A stretch of 64,000 nucleotides of DNA from Cryobacterium shii. Its GTDB lineage: Bacteria > Actinomycetota > Actinomycetes > Actinomycetales > Microbacteriaceae. Both the position numbers and the translations under genes were made by a program. Shown here one piece after another: positions 53,081 to 62,799 of the stretch. The notes beneath the pieces were generated by a model. That model had not been told where the DNA came from. It saw only the letters and a program-made list of their open reading frames with translations, and did not search any database. The DNA is taken from the NCBI RefSeq assembly GCF_004402595.1, contig NZ_SOFY01000064.1:48430-112429 (forward strand), given 5' to 3'. Positions within the stretch are counted from its first letter, which is position 1; the number at the start of each line of letters is the position of its first letter.

Positions 53081-53110
53081 CGGCGACGTGACCGCCGGTC
53101 ATCGTCGCCG
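53081..53110 (+). terminator. Hairpin after the semialdehyde dehydrogenase gene
   Basis: CGGCGACG-TGACC pairs with GGTCA-T-CGTCGCCG, 13 bp with one bulge, starting 30 bases past the stop. Confidence 0.75.
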
Positions 53111-53220
53111 TCCGGCCGCGATCATCCGCTCTTCGTGGCTTCCGAGGCGTAGCCATCCACGCCGACCGGGTCGATGATTGCAGGTGTGACGGGCTGGAGC
53201 GTGCCGATGGGTCGTGGGGT

Positions 53221-54474
53221 GTGAACCCCGCGGCGCTGCGGGTGCAGCGAATCTACCTGGTCCTGCTGCTCGGCAACACGCTGGCGGCGTCGTTCATCTG
53301 GGGCATCAACACCCTGTTCCTGCTCGACGCGGGGCTGTCGAACTTCGAAGCCTTCGCCGCGAACGCGTTCTTCACCGTGGGCATGGTGATTTTCGAGATC
53401 CCGACCGGGGTGGTCGCCGATACGGCGGGGAGGAAGGTCTCCTATCTGCTCGGGACGGTCACCCTGTCCGTCACCACCGGGCTGTACTGGATGCTGTGGC
53501 TCTGGCATGCTTCGTTCGTCTGGTGGGCGGTCGTGTCCGTGTTGCTGGGGCTCGGCTTCACCTTCTTTTCCGGCGCGGTGGACGCCTGGCTGTTCGACGC
53601 GCTGACGTGGACCGGGTACACCGGCAGCTGGGAGGCCGTGTTCGGCCGCGGGCTCGCAGTGACGGGCATCGCGATGTTCGCCGGCTCGGTGCTCGGCGGC
53701 GTGATCGCGCAGGCGACCGATCTCGGGGTTCCGTTCCTGCTGCGCGCCGGGGTGCTGATCCTGATGTTCCTGTTCGCGTCCGTCGTGATGAAGGACCTCG
53801 GTTTCACCCCTGATCGCGGGACGGGTCCGCTCAAGGCGACCCGGAACGTGCTGACCCAGTCGATCGAGCACGGGCTCGGGAAGCGCTCCGTGCGCTACGT
53901 GATTCTGTCCGCGCCGTTCGCCTCCGGAGTCGGGATCTATGCCTTCTATGCGCTGCAGCCCTACCTGCTCGACCTCTACGGCGACCCGTCGGCGTATTCC
54001 ATCGCCGGGCTGGCCGCTGCGATCCTCTCCGTGGCGCAGGTGGCCGGCGGCATTCTTGCGCCCCGGATCCGCGGCCTGTTCGCCCGGCGCACCACCATGG
54101 TGATCGGGGCTTCCCTCACCAGCGTCGCCGCGCTCGTCGTGCTCGGCCTGAACAGTCTGTTCTCCCTCGCGGTCGTATTCCTGGCGGTCTGGGGGTTCGT
54201 GGTCGCCGTCGCCGCACCGGTGCGGCAGGGTTACCTCAACGACATGATCCCGTCGAAGCAGCGCGCGACCGTGCTGTCCTTTGACTCGCTGTTCGGAAGC
54301 TTCGGTGGGGTATTCATCCAGCCGGGCCTCGGTCGCTCCGCCGACCTCTGGGGATACGGGACCTCGCTGGTGATCGGCGGCCTCGTGGAACTCATCGGGA
54401 TCCCGATTCTGTTCGCCAGCCGACGACAGCGCGATCCCGCCGACACGACCGGGGCGCGGCCTCCGCGCCCCTGA
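53221..54474 (+). CDS. MFS transporter
   Basis: 417 residues, twelve transmembrane helices. The loop-2/3 motif is GVVADTAGRKVSY, and a shorter copy in the second half is replaced by RIRGLFARRTTMV. GTG 53221 is used. It is a single-polypeptide proton-coupled permease or exporter; the substrate is unknown. The gene converges on the ruined P-type ATPase. Confidence 0.82.
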   Translation: MNPAALRVQRIYLVLLLGNTLAASFIWGINTLFLLDAGLSNFEAFAANAFFTVGMVIFEIPTGVVADTAGRKVSYLLGTVTLSVTTGLYWMLWLWHASFVWWAVVSVLLGLGFTFFSGAVDAWLFDALTWTGYTGSWEAVFGRGLAVTGIAMFAGSVLGGVIAQATDLGVPFLLRAGVLILMFLFASVVMKDLGFTPDRGTGPLKATRNVLTQSIEHGLGKRSVRYVILSAPFASGVGIYAFYALQPYLLDLYGDPSAYSIAGLAAAILSVAQVAGGILAPRIRGLFARRTTMVIGASLTSVAALVVLGLNSLFSLAVVFLAVWGFVVAVAAPVRQGYLNDMIPSKQRATVLSFDSLFGSFGGVFIQPGLGRSADLWGYGTSLVIGGLVELIGIPILFASRRQRDPADTTGARPPRP

Positions 54475-54493
54475 ACGCCGCGGTCTGTTCTGA

Positions 54494-57288
54494 CTACAAG
54501 TCCACCCGGTCGGCGGCCACGGGCAGAGCCACCTGGGCCGTGGCCGGCTCGGCGTATCGGGTCCGGGTCCGGGCCCGGATGAAGAACTTGCCCAGTTCGC
54601 CGAGCAGCAGCAGTGCCACGGCCGGCACCAGGCAGATCGCCCACTGGGCGCCGGTGAGGGGAACGGTGCCGAACACGTCCTGCAGCAGCCGGATCTGCGT
54701 GATCAGCATCGAGCCGATGACGGCCCGGGCGAAGGCCCAGAGCAGTCTCGAGTTGGACAACGTGGACGGCCCGAAGGCGCTCTCGGTGGGGTAGCGCAGG
54801 TTGAGCGCGACGCTGATGTTCATCAACCCGAGGCCGACGATGGCCATGGTCTGTTCGACCTCGAGCGAGTCATAGCTGGTCTTGCCGATCTGCACGAGGA
54901 CCAGCGTCGCGGCGGCCATGAACAGCCCCACCAGGAGCAGCCGGATCATCATCGCGCGCACGATGATCGGTTCGTTGAACGGCCGGGGCCTTCGGTCCAT
55001 GATGCCCGGCGTCGACAGGTCCAGGCCCATCACGGCGCCGATGGGTGCGACGATCGCCATGTGGATCCAGAGCACCTGGGCCGGGTCGAGCAGCGCCGTC
55101 CCCGCGATGGCGAAGGCCGACGAGCCGAGGAACGCCAGGATGAACATGAACAGGTTGGCAACCTGGACGCGAATGAACTTCTGCAGGTTGTCATAGACCA
55201 GCCGGCCCTGCTCGACCGCGGCCACGATGGTGGCGAAGTTGTCGTCGGCCAGGATCATCTTGGCCGCTTGCTTGGCGACGTCGGTGCCCGTGATGCCCAT
55301 CGCGATCCCGATGTCGGCCGCAGCGATGGCCGGCGCGTCGTTCACGCCGTCGCCGGTCATCGCGACGATGTGGCCCTTGCGTTTGAGCACCTGCACGAGC
55401 CTGACCTTGTGCTCCGGGGCTACCCGGGCGATCACGCCGATCTCGTCCACCTGGCTGTCGGCCTCCGCGTCGCTCATGGCTGCGAACTCCGCACCGGTCA
55501 CCGCGCGGCCCTCGATGCCCAGCTCCGCCGCAATCGCGGCCGCGGTGACGGCTTGGTCGCCGGTGATCATCCGCACCCGGATGCCGGCCCGCTTCGCCGT
55601 GGCGATCGCGGCCACCGCCTCGGCGCGCGGCGGGTCGACCTCGCCGATCAGCGCCGACAGTTCCAGATCCTGCATCAACGCCATCAGGCCGCCGGCCGGG
55701 TCGAACGTCGACGGGTCGAACTCGCGCTGGACCAGGGCGAGCACCCGTCGGCCCTGGCCGCGATCCGGTCGTTCTCGGCCAGCACCTTCTTGCGCGTCTC
55801 CGCGCTGAGGGGTTCCGCTCGGCCGCCCGGCATCCGTCCCGACGAAGACCGGGAGAGGAGCACGTCGGGGGCGCCCTTTACATAGGCCCGGATCACCGGC
55901 CGGCCGTCGGCCCCGGTCATCAGGTGGAAGGTGGCCATGAACTTGTAGTCGGAGTCGAACGGCACCGACGCCACGCGCGGATGACTCCGGCGGAACTCCC
56001 GCACGTCCATGCCGCCCTTCTGGGCGAGCACGTACAGGGCACCCTCGGTGGGGTCACCGACCACCTGGCCGTCCTAGATGTCGGAGTCGTTGCACAGTGC
56101 GCACGAGAACATCACGTAGTCCAGGTTGCGCTCGGCGTCGCCGGTCGTGCGCTGCACCTGACCGTCGAAGCTGTAGCCCTCCCCACTCACGGTGTAGTGG
56201 TGCTGCACGGTTGTGATCTCTCGCGCCGTCATCTGGTTCAGGGTCAGGGTTCCGGCCTTGTCGGAGTTGATGGCCGACGTGGAGCCCAGCGTCGGGGCCG
56301 CGGGCAGGACCTTCATGATGGCGTTCTTCCGGGCCATGTTGACCGAGCCCACGGACAGGATCGTCGTCACGACGGCAGGCAGCGCGTCGGGGATGGAGCC
56401 GACGGCCAGGGCCACGCCGATGCCGAAGAGCACCGTGAAGGATTCGCCCTGGATCAGGCCCATCACCACGATCGCCACGAAGGCGAAGAGTGCCGCGATG
56501 ATGATGAAGATGGTGAGCCGGTCCACCTGCCTGGTGAGCGGGCTCTTCTCCACCTTCTGGCTGGCCAGCATGTTGGCGATGTGGCCGACCTCTGAGCCCA
56601 TGCCCGTCGTGGTGACGAGGATTTCACCGTGGCCGCGGGTCACGTTGGTGTTCATGAACGCCATGTTGAGGCGGTCGCCGAGCGGCACGTCGGAACGCCC
56701 GATGGCCTCGGTGTTCTTCTCGACCGCCACGCTCTCGCCGGTCAGGGCGCCTTCCTCCACCTGCAGGGTCGCCGCCAGGATCACGCGGCCGTCGGCGGGC
56801 ACGCGGTCGCCCGCATCGACGACCACGATGTCGCCCGGCACGATCTGGTCGGCGGGGATCTCGGCGATGTCGCCGTCGCGGCGCACCTTGGCCACCGACT
56901 TCATCATCTTCCCCAGGGAGGCCGCGGCCGCTTCAGCCTTGCCCTCCTGGTGGTATCCCAGCCAGGCGTTGAACAGCGTCAGCACGGCCAGCCCCACAGC
57001 GGTCCCGTACTCATTGATCAGCAGGCTGACCAGCACGGCGGCGACGAGCACGATCTGCATGTAGTCGCGATAGTGCTTGAAGAACCGCTTCCAGACCGGC
57101 TCCGGCTTGGCGGCGACCAGCGCGTTCGGGCCCTTCTCCTGCATCCGCTGCCGGGCCGTGTCGGCGCTCAGCCCCGTGGCCGGGTCCACCCCCAGCCGGC
57201 TCGCCACCTCCTCGGGTGTGAGTGCGTACCAGCTCGCCGCCGAGGCGGCAGCCGCGGGCCCTGCGGGGACTTCGTAACTGTGCTTCAT
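54494..57288 (-). pseudogene. P-type cation-transporting ATPase, broken at two points and with a mutated phosphorylation motif
   Basis: Full length would be about 931 residues, a PMA1/Ca2+-type (E1-E2) ATPase. The N-terminal cation_ATPase_N region, TGES (183-186) and the C-terminal TGDGVNDAPA hinge are recognisable. Codon 405 is TAG (56074-56076) in SDI-stop-DGQVVGDPTEG. Near 55750-55757 one base is missing, as inserting a C would restore AAQGRRVLALVQ. The phosphorylation motif reads D343KAGT instead of DKTGT. ATG 57288 has AGGAGA upstream. It cannot make a working pump. Confidence 0.87.
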
Positions 57289-57371
57289 GAGCTTCTCCTG
57301 ATCACCTGTTCCCCCGTGTTTTCTCCCAGCAGTGACTTCTTCGGGCACCGCTGTCCAACGCGGGGCATCGC

Positions 57372-58186
57372 TCAGTACGGGGTTGGGATCTGCCGCATCA
57401 TCAGTGTCGGTTCGCGGTAGTGGCCGGCCTTCTGCCGTTTCGGCAGCTCGACGTCGAGCCCGGGGAACGGTTCGTACGGCACCTGGCTGAGCAGGTGGCT
57501 GATAATATTGGGCCGGCCGCGCTTCTTGTCGTCGGTGTGTGCGACGTACCAGGGCGCCCAGGCGGTGTCGGTCGCCTCGAACATGGCGTCCCTGGCGCGC
57601 GAGTAGTCGTACCAGCGGCCGTAGGACTTGAGGTCCATCGGCGAGAGTTTCCAGGTCTTGCGGGGATCGTTGATGCGGCTCTCGAGTCGCCGGGTCTGCT
57701 CGTCCGCGCTGACCTCCAGCCAGTACGTGAGCAGGATGATCCCGGAGTCTTCCATCGCCTTCTCGACCAGCGGCGTCATGCTCAGGAAATGCTCGGTCTG
57801 TTCCGGCGTGCAGAAGCCCATCACGGGCTCGACGCCCGCGCGGTTGTACCAGCTGCGGTCGAAGATGACCACCTCGCCCGCGGCCGGGAAGTGCTCCATG
57901 TAGCGCTGGATGTGCATCTGGGACTTTTCCCGCTCGGTCGGGGTGGGGAGCGCCACCACCCGGAACACCCGGGGGCTGACCCGCTCGACGATGCGCTTGA
58001 TCGTGCCGCCCTTGCCGGCCGTGTCGCGTCCCTCGAAGACGATGCAGATCTTGGCCCCGGTGGATTTCACCCACTCCTGCATGGCGACCAACTCGCCCTG
58101 CAGCGGGGCCAGTTCTGCCTCGTACTGCTTGCGGCGGAGCTTCGCCCCGTCCTGCGGTCGGAATTTTTCTTCTTCTTCTTGCCCAT
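57372..58186 (-). CDS. ppk2: Polyphosphate kinase 2, one-base frameshift in the A-tract near its start
   Basis: The frame to 57372 encodes PPK2 with Walker A (GRDTAGKGG), lid (YMEHFPAAGEV) and Walker B (DRSWYNRAG). It transfers phosphate between polyP and nucleotides. ATG 58186 is ideal: AAGGAGG six bases upstream and MGKKKK, as family members begin. But this ATG is out of frame with the rest; the run of five A's (58164-58168 complement) would need a sixth to give MGKKKKKKFRPQDGAKLRRKQYE, 271 residues. Without that, translation must begin at a poor TTG (58265). It lies 83 bases upstream of the P-type ATPase. Confidence 0.8.
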
Positions 58187-58270
58187 AACCGGCCTCCTTG
58201 TCGGAAGTGAAGAGCAACAGACCGCGTTCCCCAGTGTTGCCCGGGGTCGGCGACAGGGCAATCAAAAAAA

Positions 58271-58296
58271 TCGCCCCTGAAGATACTCAGGGGCGA
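58271..58296 (-). terminator. Intrinsic terminator with U-tract
   Basis: TCGCCCCTGA (58271-58280) pairs perfectly with TCAGGGGCGA (58287-58296) around AGATAC. Seven T's follow on the minus strand. It ends the transcript of the 55-residue protein gene at 58319. Confidence 0.9.
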
Positions 58297-58318
58297 CTTC
58301 TGTCTTTCTTTGAACTGA

Positions 58319-58486
58319 TCAGCTGCCGGAGAACAGCCGGGCGAAGAAGCCCTTGGTCGGGGCGTCATTCTCGTGTCCGCGGCACCGCTCGGCGCCGGGG
58401 ACGCCGCGCATCACCTGGTCGACGTGCTGACCGCACCCCGCCCATGTCGTTTTCCCGCACTTCTTGCACGTAACCGCTCGGCACAT
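58319..58486 (-). CDS. Small Cys/His-rich protein, likely metal-binding
   Basis: 55 residues from ATG 58486, with AGGAG 6 bases upstream. It has five Cys near the N-terminus: CRAVTCKKCGKTTWAGCGQH, then RCRGH. The spacing resembles a zinc ribbon. Similar short proteins recur in actinobacteria without known function. A CsoR-type operator (58523-58538) lies 37 bases before the start and an intrinsic terminator follows, so it is a separately controlled unit and a probable member of the persulfide or copper response. Confidence 0.75.
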   Translation of the reverse strand: MCRAVTCKKCGKTTWAGCGQHVDQVMRGVPGAERCRGHENDAPTKGFFARLFSGS

Positions 58487-58522
58487 ATGTTTCTCCTGTT
58501 CGTTGAACTCGTTAAAACCAAG

Positions 58523-58538
58523 ATACCCCATGGGGTAT
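58523..58538. promoter_or_regulatory. CsoR/CstR-type operator 1
   Basis: ATACCCCATGGGGTAT is a perfect 16-bp palindrome just upstream of the 55-residue protein gene. It matches the other two sites at 60267 and 60306 (ATACCCC-NN-GGGGTAT). Confidence 0.8.
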
Positions 58539-58550
58539 ACGGTCACCTAT

Positions 58551-59840
58551 TCAGGCGGTCCGTGGGACGTGGTCGCTGCCGCGCATTCGGACGGCGACGA
58601 TCAGCCCAGAGGCGGCGGTGAGGACCGCGACGACGGCGACCGCGGCGGGGATTCCGAAGGCGTCGGCCAGCAGGCCGGAGAGCAGCGCGCCCACGGCGAA
58701 TCCGCCGTCACGCCACAGGCGGTAGATGCCCACGGATCGGGCTCGCCACTCCGGGTGGGCGACGTCCCCGATCGCGGCCAGCAGGGTCGGGTAGACCATG
58801 GCCGTTCCGGCGCCGAGCAGCACGGCGGCGACCAGCCAGATGTCGAAGCTGTGGCCGCCGGCGACCAGGCCGAGGGCGAGTGCCTGCACGATCATCCCGC
58901 CGACGATCAACCACTTGCGGCCGATCCGGTCGGACAGGCCGCCGGTGATGAGCTGGCCGGCTCCCCAGACGGCCGGGTAGACGGCCGCCAGGATGCCGAT
59001 GCGCGCGATGCTCAGGCCGCCTGCGGCGAACAGGATCGGGAACAACCCCCAGGCCAGGCCGTCGTTGAGATTGTTGACCAGGCCGGCCTGGCTGACCGAG
59101 GACAGCGACCGGTCCCGGAAACTGGTGAGGGTGAACACCTGCCGGTTGCTCAGGTCGCCGCCGGCATGGGCGTGCACGGACACATGGCCGGCCGCCTCCG
59201 CTTTCGCGTGCTGGTGTGTTTCGCGCACGAAGACCACCGAGAGCCCGGTGCCCAGGGCGATGTAGACGGCGCCGAGCAGGAAGGGGCCGGGACGCAGCCC
59301 GTACTCGGCGGCGATGTACCCGGTGGCCAGGGCCGTGCTGGCCAGGCCCAGGTAGCCGGCCGCCTCGTTGAACCCCATGGCCAGGCCTCGCCGGTTCGGG
59401 CCGACGAGGTCCATCTTCATCATCACCGTGGTGGACCAGGTCAGTCCCTGGCTGATGCCGAGGATGACGTTGGCGGCCACGATCCAGCCCCAGGTCGGGC
59501 CGAAGATCAGCAGCAACGGCACGGGCAGCGCAATCAACCAGCCGGCGACGAGCACGGGCTTGCGCCCGAACCGGTCGGAGAGGGTGCCGGCGAAGTAGTT
59601 GGTGCCGGCCTTGGCCAGGCCGAACGCGACGATGTAGGTCAGCGCGCTCGTGTAGCGGTCGAGGTGGAAGACCTGGTCCGCCAGGAGCGGCAGGACCGTG
59701 CGTTCCTGGCCGAGGGTGCCGCCGACGAGGGCGTTGACGGCCACCAGCAGCATGAATTGGGGCAGGTTCTGCCGCAGGCCGAGCGCGACTGTTCCCAGCA
59801 TCGGTACTCGTTCCGTCGCGGGGGTATTGCGGGCGCTCAC
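58551..59840 (-). CDS. MFS transporter with a His-rich central loop
   Basis: About 429 residues with twelve helices. Motif-A-like sequences occur in both halves (GTLSDRFGRKPVLVAG, GGLSDRIGRKWLIVGG). The loop between helices 6 and 7 is His-rich (THQHAKAEAAGHVSVHAHAGG), which could sense metal. The start is GTG 59840 or ATG 59801; neither has a strong site. It begins 25 bases after thioredoxin and so is probably co-transcribed under the CstR-type sites. Substrate unknown; sulfur-oxyanion or metal export would fit. Confidence 0.75.
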   Translation of the reverse strand: MSARNTPATERVPMLGTVALGLRQNLPQFMLLVAVNALVGGTLGQERTVLPLLADQVFHLDRYTSALTYIVAFGLAKAGTNYFAGTLSDRFGRKPVLVAGWLIALPVPLLLIFGPTWGWIVAANVILGISQGLTWSTTVMMKMDLVGPNRRGLAMGFNEAAGYLGLASTALATGYIAAEYGLRPGPFLLGAVYIALGTGLSVVFVRETHQHAKAEAAGHVSVHAHAGGDLSNRQVFTLTSFRDRSLSSVSQAGLVNNLNDGLAWGLFPILFAAGGLSIARIGILAAVYPAVWGAGQLITGGLSDRIGRKWLIVGGMIVQALALGLVAGGHSFDIWLVAAVLLGAGTAMVYPTLLAAIGDVAHPEWRARSVGIYRLWRDGGFAVGALLSGLLADAFGIPAAVAVVAVLTAASGLIVAVRMRGSDHVPRTA

Positions 59841-59865
59841 GGCGGTCGGCTGCCGAGACTGCCGG

Positions 59866-60255
59866 TTAGGCGGAGGCCGGTTGGGCCTGGGCGGCGGCCT
59901 GCTGGGCGGCGATGGTGGTGCGCACCTCGTCCATGTCCAGGTTCCGCACACCCGCGATGAGCTCGTCCAGGGAAGACGCATTCAGCGCGCCGGGCTGGGA
60001 GAACACGAGCACCTTGTCACGGAAGGCCATCAGGGTTGGAATCGAGCGGATGCCGGCGGCGGCGGCCAGGCTCTGCTCTGCCTCGGTGTCGACCTTGGCG
60101 AAGGCGATGTCCGGGTGCTTCTCGGATGCCGCGGTGAAGGTGGGCGCGAACATGCGGCACGGGCCGCACCAGCCGGCCCAGAAATCCACCAGCACAATGC
60201 TGTTGGTCGTGATGGTCTCGTCGAACGTCTTCTCGGTGATGTCAATGGTTGCCAT
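59866..60255 (-). CDS. Thioredoxin
   Basis: 129 residues with the active site Trp29-Cys30-Gly-Pro-Cys33 (WAGWCGPC), the cis-Pro in SIPTL and a short Ala/Gln-rich C-terminal extension. ATG 60255 gives the standard thioredoxin length; the frame extends upstream. Two CsoR-type sites lie 12-66 bases before the start. It would reduce persulfides and disulfides, which fits a persulfide-stress role. Confidence 0.9.
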   Translation of the reverse strand: MATIDITEKTFDETITTNSIVLVDFWAGWCGPCRMFAPTFTAASEKHPDIAFAKVDTEAEQSLAAAAGIRSIPTLMAFRDKVLVFSQPGALNASSLDELIAGVRNLDMDEVRTTIAAQQAAAQAQPASA

Positions 60256-60266
60256 GCATCCAGAAT

Positions 60267-60282
60267 ATACCCCCTGGGGTAT
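60267..60282. promoter_or_regulatory. CsoR/CstR-type operator 2
   Basis: ATACCCCCTGGGGTAT, nearest the thioredoxin start. It matches the ATACCCC-NN-GGGGTAT form of the other two sites. Confidence 0.8.
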
Positions 60283-60305
60283 TTTGTGCAAGGACTTGCT
60301 TCCAG

Positions 60306-60321
60306 ATACCCCGGGGGGTAT
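60306..60321. promoter_or_regulatory. CsoR/CstR-type operator 3
   Basis: ATACCCCGGGGGGTAT, 39 bp from site 2, nearest the CstB-like gene. The pair can control both divergent transcripts. Confidence 0.8.
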
Positions 60322-60368
60322 GTTGGCCTGAAACCCGATCCGCATTCAGACCTGGAGGACTTCGAACC

Positions 60369-61730
60369 ATGGACGTCATCGTTATCGAAACCCCGCAGTT
60401 GGGGGACCGCAGCTATCTGGTCCATGACGGCGCTGTCGCGCTGGTCATCGACCCCCAGCGGGACACCGACCGCGTGGAGAACGCGGCCCGTGAAGCCGGA
60501 GTCAGCATCACCCACGTCGCCGAGACTCACTTGCACAACGACTACGTGACCGGGGGTTTCGAGCTGGCTCGCTCGCACGATGCGAAGTACCTGGTCAACG
60601 CCGCCGACCCGGTGAAGTTCGAGCGGGAGCCCGTGACGGACGGCCAGGTCATCGCGGTCGGAAACCTGACGGTCACCGTTGTCGCCACCCCGGGTCACAC
60701 CCACACGCACGTCTCCTACATCGTCAGCGACGGCACCACCGAGGCCGTGTTCTCCGGCGGCAGCCTGCTGTTCGGATCCGTCGGGCGCACCGACCTGGTC
60801 GCGGCCACCGACACGGTCGGACTCACCCACGACCAGTACGCCTCGGTGCGCAAGCTCGTGCACGAGGCCGAGCATGACGCCGCCCTCTTCCCGACCCACG
60901 GGTTCGGCTCGTTCTGCTCCAGCGGCCCGGCGACCGGCGCAGGCTCCTCCACCATCGGAGAACAGCTCACGGCCAACCACGCCCTGACCGATGCCGATGA
61001 GGAGCACTTCGTGCGCGACCTCATCGCCAACCTCACCGCCTACCCGTCGTACTACGCGCACATGGCGCCCGCCAACACCCAGGGTCCGGGCCCGGCGAAC
61101 CTGCAGGTGCCCGAGTCCCTGGACGCCGCCGAACTCACCCGCCGGCTCGCCGACGGGGAATGGGTGATCGACCTGCGCAACCGGGTCGCGTTCTCCAGCA
61201 ACCACCTGCAGGGCGCCGTGAGCTTCGAATACGGCAACGGATCCAACTTCACCACCTATCTCGGCTGGGTTCTGCCCTGGAACGAGCAGCTCACCCTCGT
61301 CGGCGCCCACGCCGACGTCGAAGACGCGATCCGTGACCTGTCCAGGATCGGCATCGATTCCCCGGATGCCGCCATCGGCACCGACCCGCACGCCCTGGCC
61401 CCGGACGCCCCGCTCGCCTCCTACGACCGCGTGGGCTGGGACGGGATGCTGCAGGGCCGTGCGGCCGAAGACGTGCTCCTGGACACGCGTCGAATCGACG
61501 AGTTCGCCGCGTCCCACCTGCTCGGCGCCGTTAATGTTCCCCTGCACGAGATCCTGTCCCGGATGGACGAGATCCCCGCGGGCAAGGTCTGGGTGCACTG
61601 CGGTTCCGGCTACCGGGCTGGCGTCGCTGCCAGCCTGTTGCAGCGCGCCGGACGGGACGTCGTCCACGTCGACGCGAACTTCGGCGACGCCGAGGCTGCC
61701 GGAGTCACGATGGCCGCGCAGGCCGCCTGA
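60369..61730 (+). CDS. cstB: CstB-like persulfide dioxygenase/sulfurtransferase
   Basis: 453 residues in CstB order. An N-terminal metallo-beta-lactamase domain has the metal site His54-x-His56-Asn-Asp58 (THLHNDY) and GHTHTHVSY. A pseudo-rhodanese without Cys follows (about 255-340), then an active rhodanese with Cys411 (VHCGSGYRAG). It would oxidise glutathione- or bacillithiol-type persulfides (mycothiol in actinobacteria) to sulfite and transfer sulfur. Length is close to S. aureus CstB. It is divergent from thioredoxin, under two CsoR-type operators. Confidence 0.88.
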   Translation: MDVIVIETPQLGDRSYLVHDGAVALVIDPQRDTDRVENAAREAGVSITHVAETHLHNDYVTGGFELARSHDAKYLVNAADPVKFEREPVTDGQVIAVGNLTVTVVATPGHTHTHVSYIVSDGTTEAVFSGGSLLFGSVGRTDLVAATDTVGLTHDQYASVRKLVHEAEHDAALFPTHGFGSFCSSGPATGAGSSTIGEQLTANHALTDADEEHFVRDLIANLTAYPSYYAHMAPANTQGPGPANLQVPESLDAAELTRRLADGEWVIDLRNRVAFSSNHLQGAVSFEYGNGSNFTTYLGWVLPWNEQLTLVGAHADVEDAIRDLSRIGIDSPDAAIGTDPHALAPDAPLASYDRVGWDGMLQGRAAEDVLLDTRRIDEFAASHLLGAVNVPLHEILSRMDEIPAGKVWVHCGSGYRAGVAASLLQRAGRDVVHVDANFGDAEAAGVTMAAQAA

Positions 61731-61734
61731 TCCC

Positions 61735-62799
61735 GTGACGGTGCTCCGAACGGCCGCCCTCCCGGCCGAGAAGCGAAGCCTCCTCGGCATGGGGGCGGCC
61801 GTTCTGGCCCTCCACGTCATCGGCTGGGGCACCCTGTTCCTGTTGGTGCTGCCGCACCTGGCGCGGTCCGGCGGCAACACCGCCGTCCTGCTCGGGCTGG
61901 CGGTCAGCGCCTACCTGCTGGGGGTTCGGCACGCCTTCGACGCCGACCACATCGTCGCGATCGACAACACCACCCGCCGGCTGGTCGCCGCCGGGCGCCG
62001 TCCCGTCTCGGTGGGGTTCTGGTTCGCGCTGGGGCACTCCACCGTCGTCCTGGTCTCCGTGGTGCTGCTGGTCGTCGGCATCAACGCCTTCGCCGGCAGC
62101 CTCGCGGACGAGGGTTCCGCGCTCCGCCAGGTCACCGGCGTGTGGGGCGCCGCCGTCTCCGGCGGGTTCCTCATCCTGATGGGGGCCCTCAACCTGTCTT
62201 CCCTGAAAGGTCTGCGACAGGTGCTGCGGGACATCCGCGCCGGGCGGTTCGTGCCGAGCGAACTCGACAGGCACCTGGACAACCGCGGCCTGGTCAACCG
62301 GCTGCTCCGACCGATGTCACGGCTCGTGGATGCCCCCTGGAAGATGTTCCCGATCGGGGTGCTTTTCGGCCTCGGCCTGGACACGGCGGCATCCGTCAGC
62401 CTGTTCGTCTTCGCCGGCGCCCTCACGCCGGAGCTGCCCTGGTATGCGGCCGTGGTCCTCCCGGTCGTGTTCATGGCCGGGATGACCCTGTTCGACAGCG
62501 CGGACGGAATCCTGATGAACCACGTCTACCAGTGGGCATCCGTCGACCCGCTGCGGAAGGTGTACTACAACCTGATCGTGACCGGCGTGTCCGTGTTCGT
62601 CGCCTTTTTCGTCGGCGGGATGGGCCTGATGTCCATGCTCGCGGACCTCGGAATCGGCGGCGGAACCGCGGACCTGTTCGCGGCGGTCGACCTTGAATTC
62701 TTCGGCGTGATCCTGATCGGCGCCTTCGCGCTGGCCTGGCTCTCCGCGACCCTGTGGTGGAGATTCCGCTCCGCCCCTTCACCCGAAAGGCACCCATGA
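61735..62799 (+). CDS. NiCoT-family nickel/cobalt transporter (HoxN/NixA)
   Basis: 354 residues from GTG 61735, with eight transmembrane helices. The NiCoT signature is RHAFDADHIVAIDN in helix 2, and LGHSTVV in helix 3 is also conserved. It takes up Ni2+ or Co2+. It lies 4 bases after the CstB-like gene and overlaps the rhodanese by ATGA, so it is part of that operon. Why a metal permease is in a sulfur operon is unclear; no urease, hydrogenase or B12 gene is in view. Confidence 0.87.
   Translation: MTVLRTAALPAEKRSLLGMGAAVLALHVIGWGTLFLLVLPHLARSGGNTAVLLGLAVSAYLLGVRHAFDADHIVAIDNTTRRLVAAGRRPVSVGFWFALGHSTVVLVSVVLLVVGINAFAGSLADEGSALRQVTGVWGAAVSGGFLILMGALNLSSLKGLRQVLRDIRAGRFVPSELDRHLDNRGLVNRLLRPMSRLVDAPWKMFPIGVLFGLGLDTAASVSLFVFAGALTPELPWYAAVVLPVVFMAGMTLFDSADGILMNHVYQWASVDPLRKVYYNLIVTGVSVFVAFFVGGMGLMSMLADLGIGGGTADLFAAVDLEFFGVILIGAFALAWLSATLWWRFRSAPSPERHP

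Noticed and set aside
58160..58186. Programmed -1 frameshift in the PPK2 A-tract
   Set aside because: The tract reads G-AAA-AAT in the ATG frame and does not make a proper X-XXY-YYZ slippery heptamer; deletion of one A is simpler. Transcriptional slippage is kept open in the finding.
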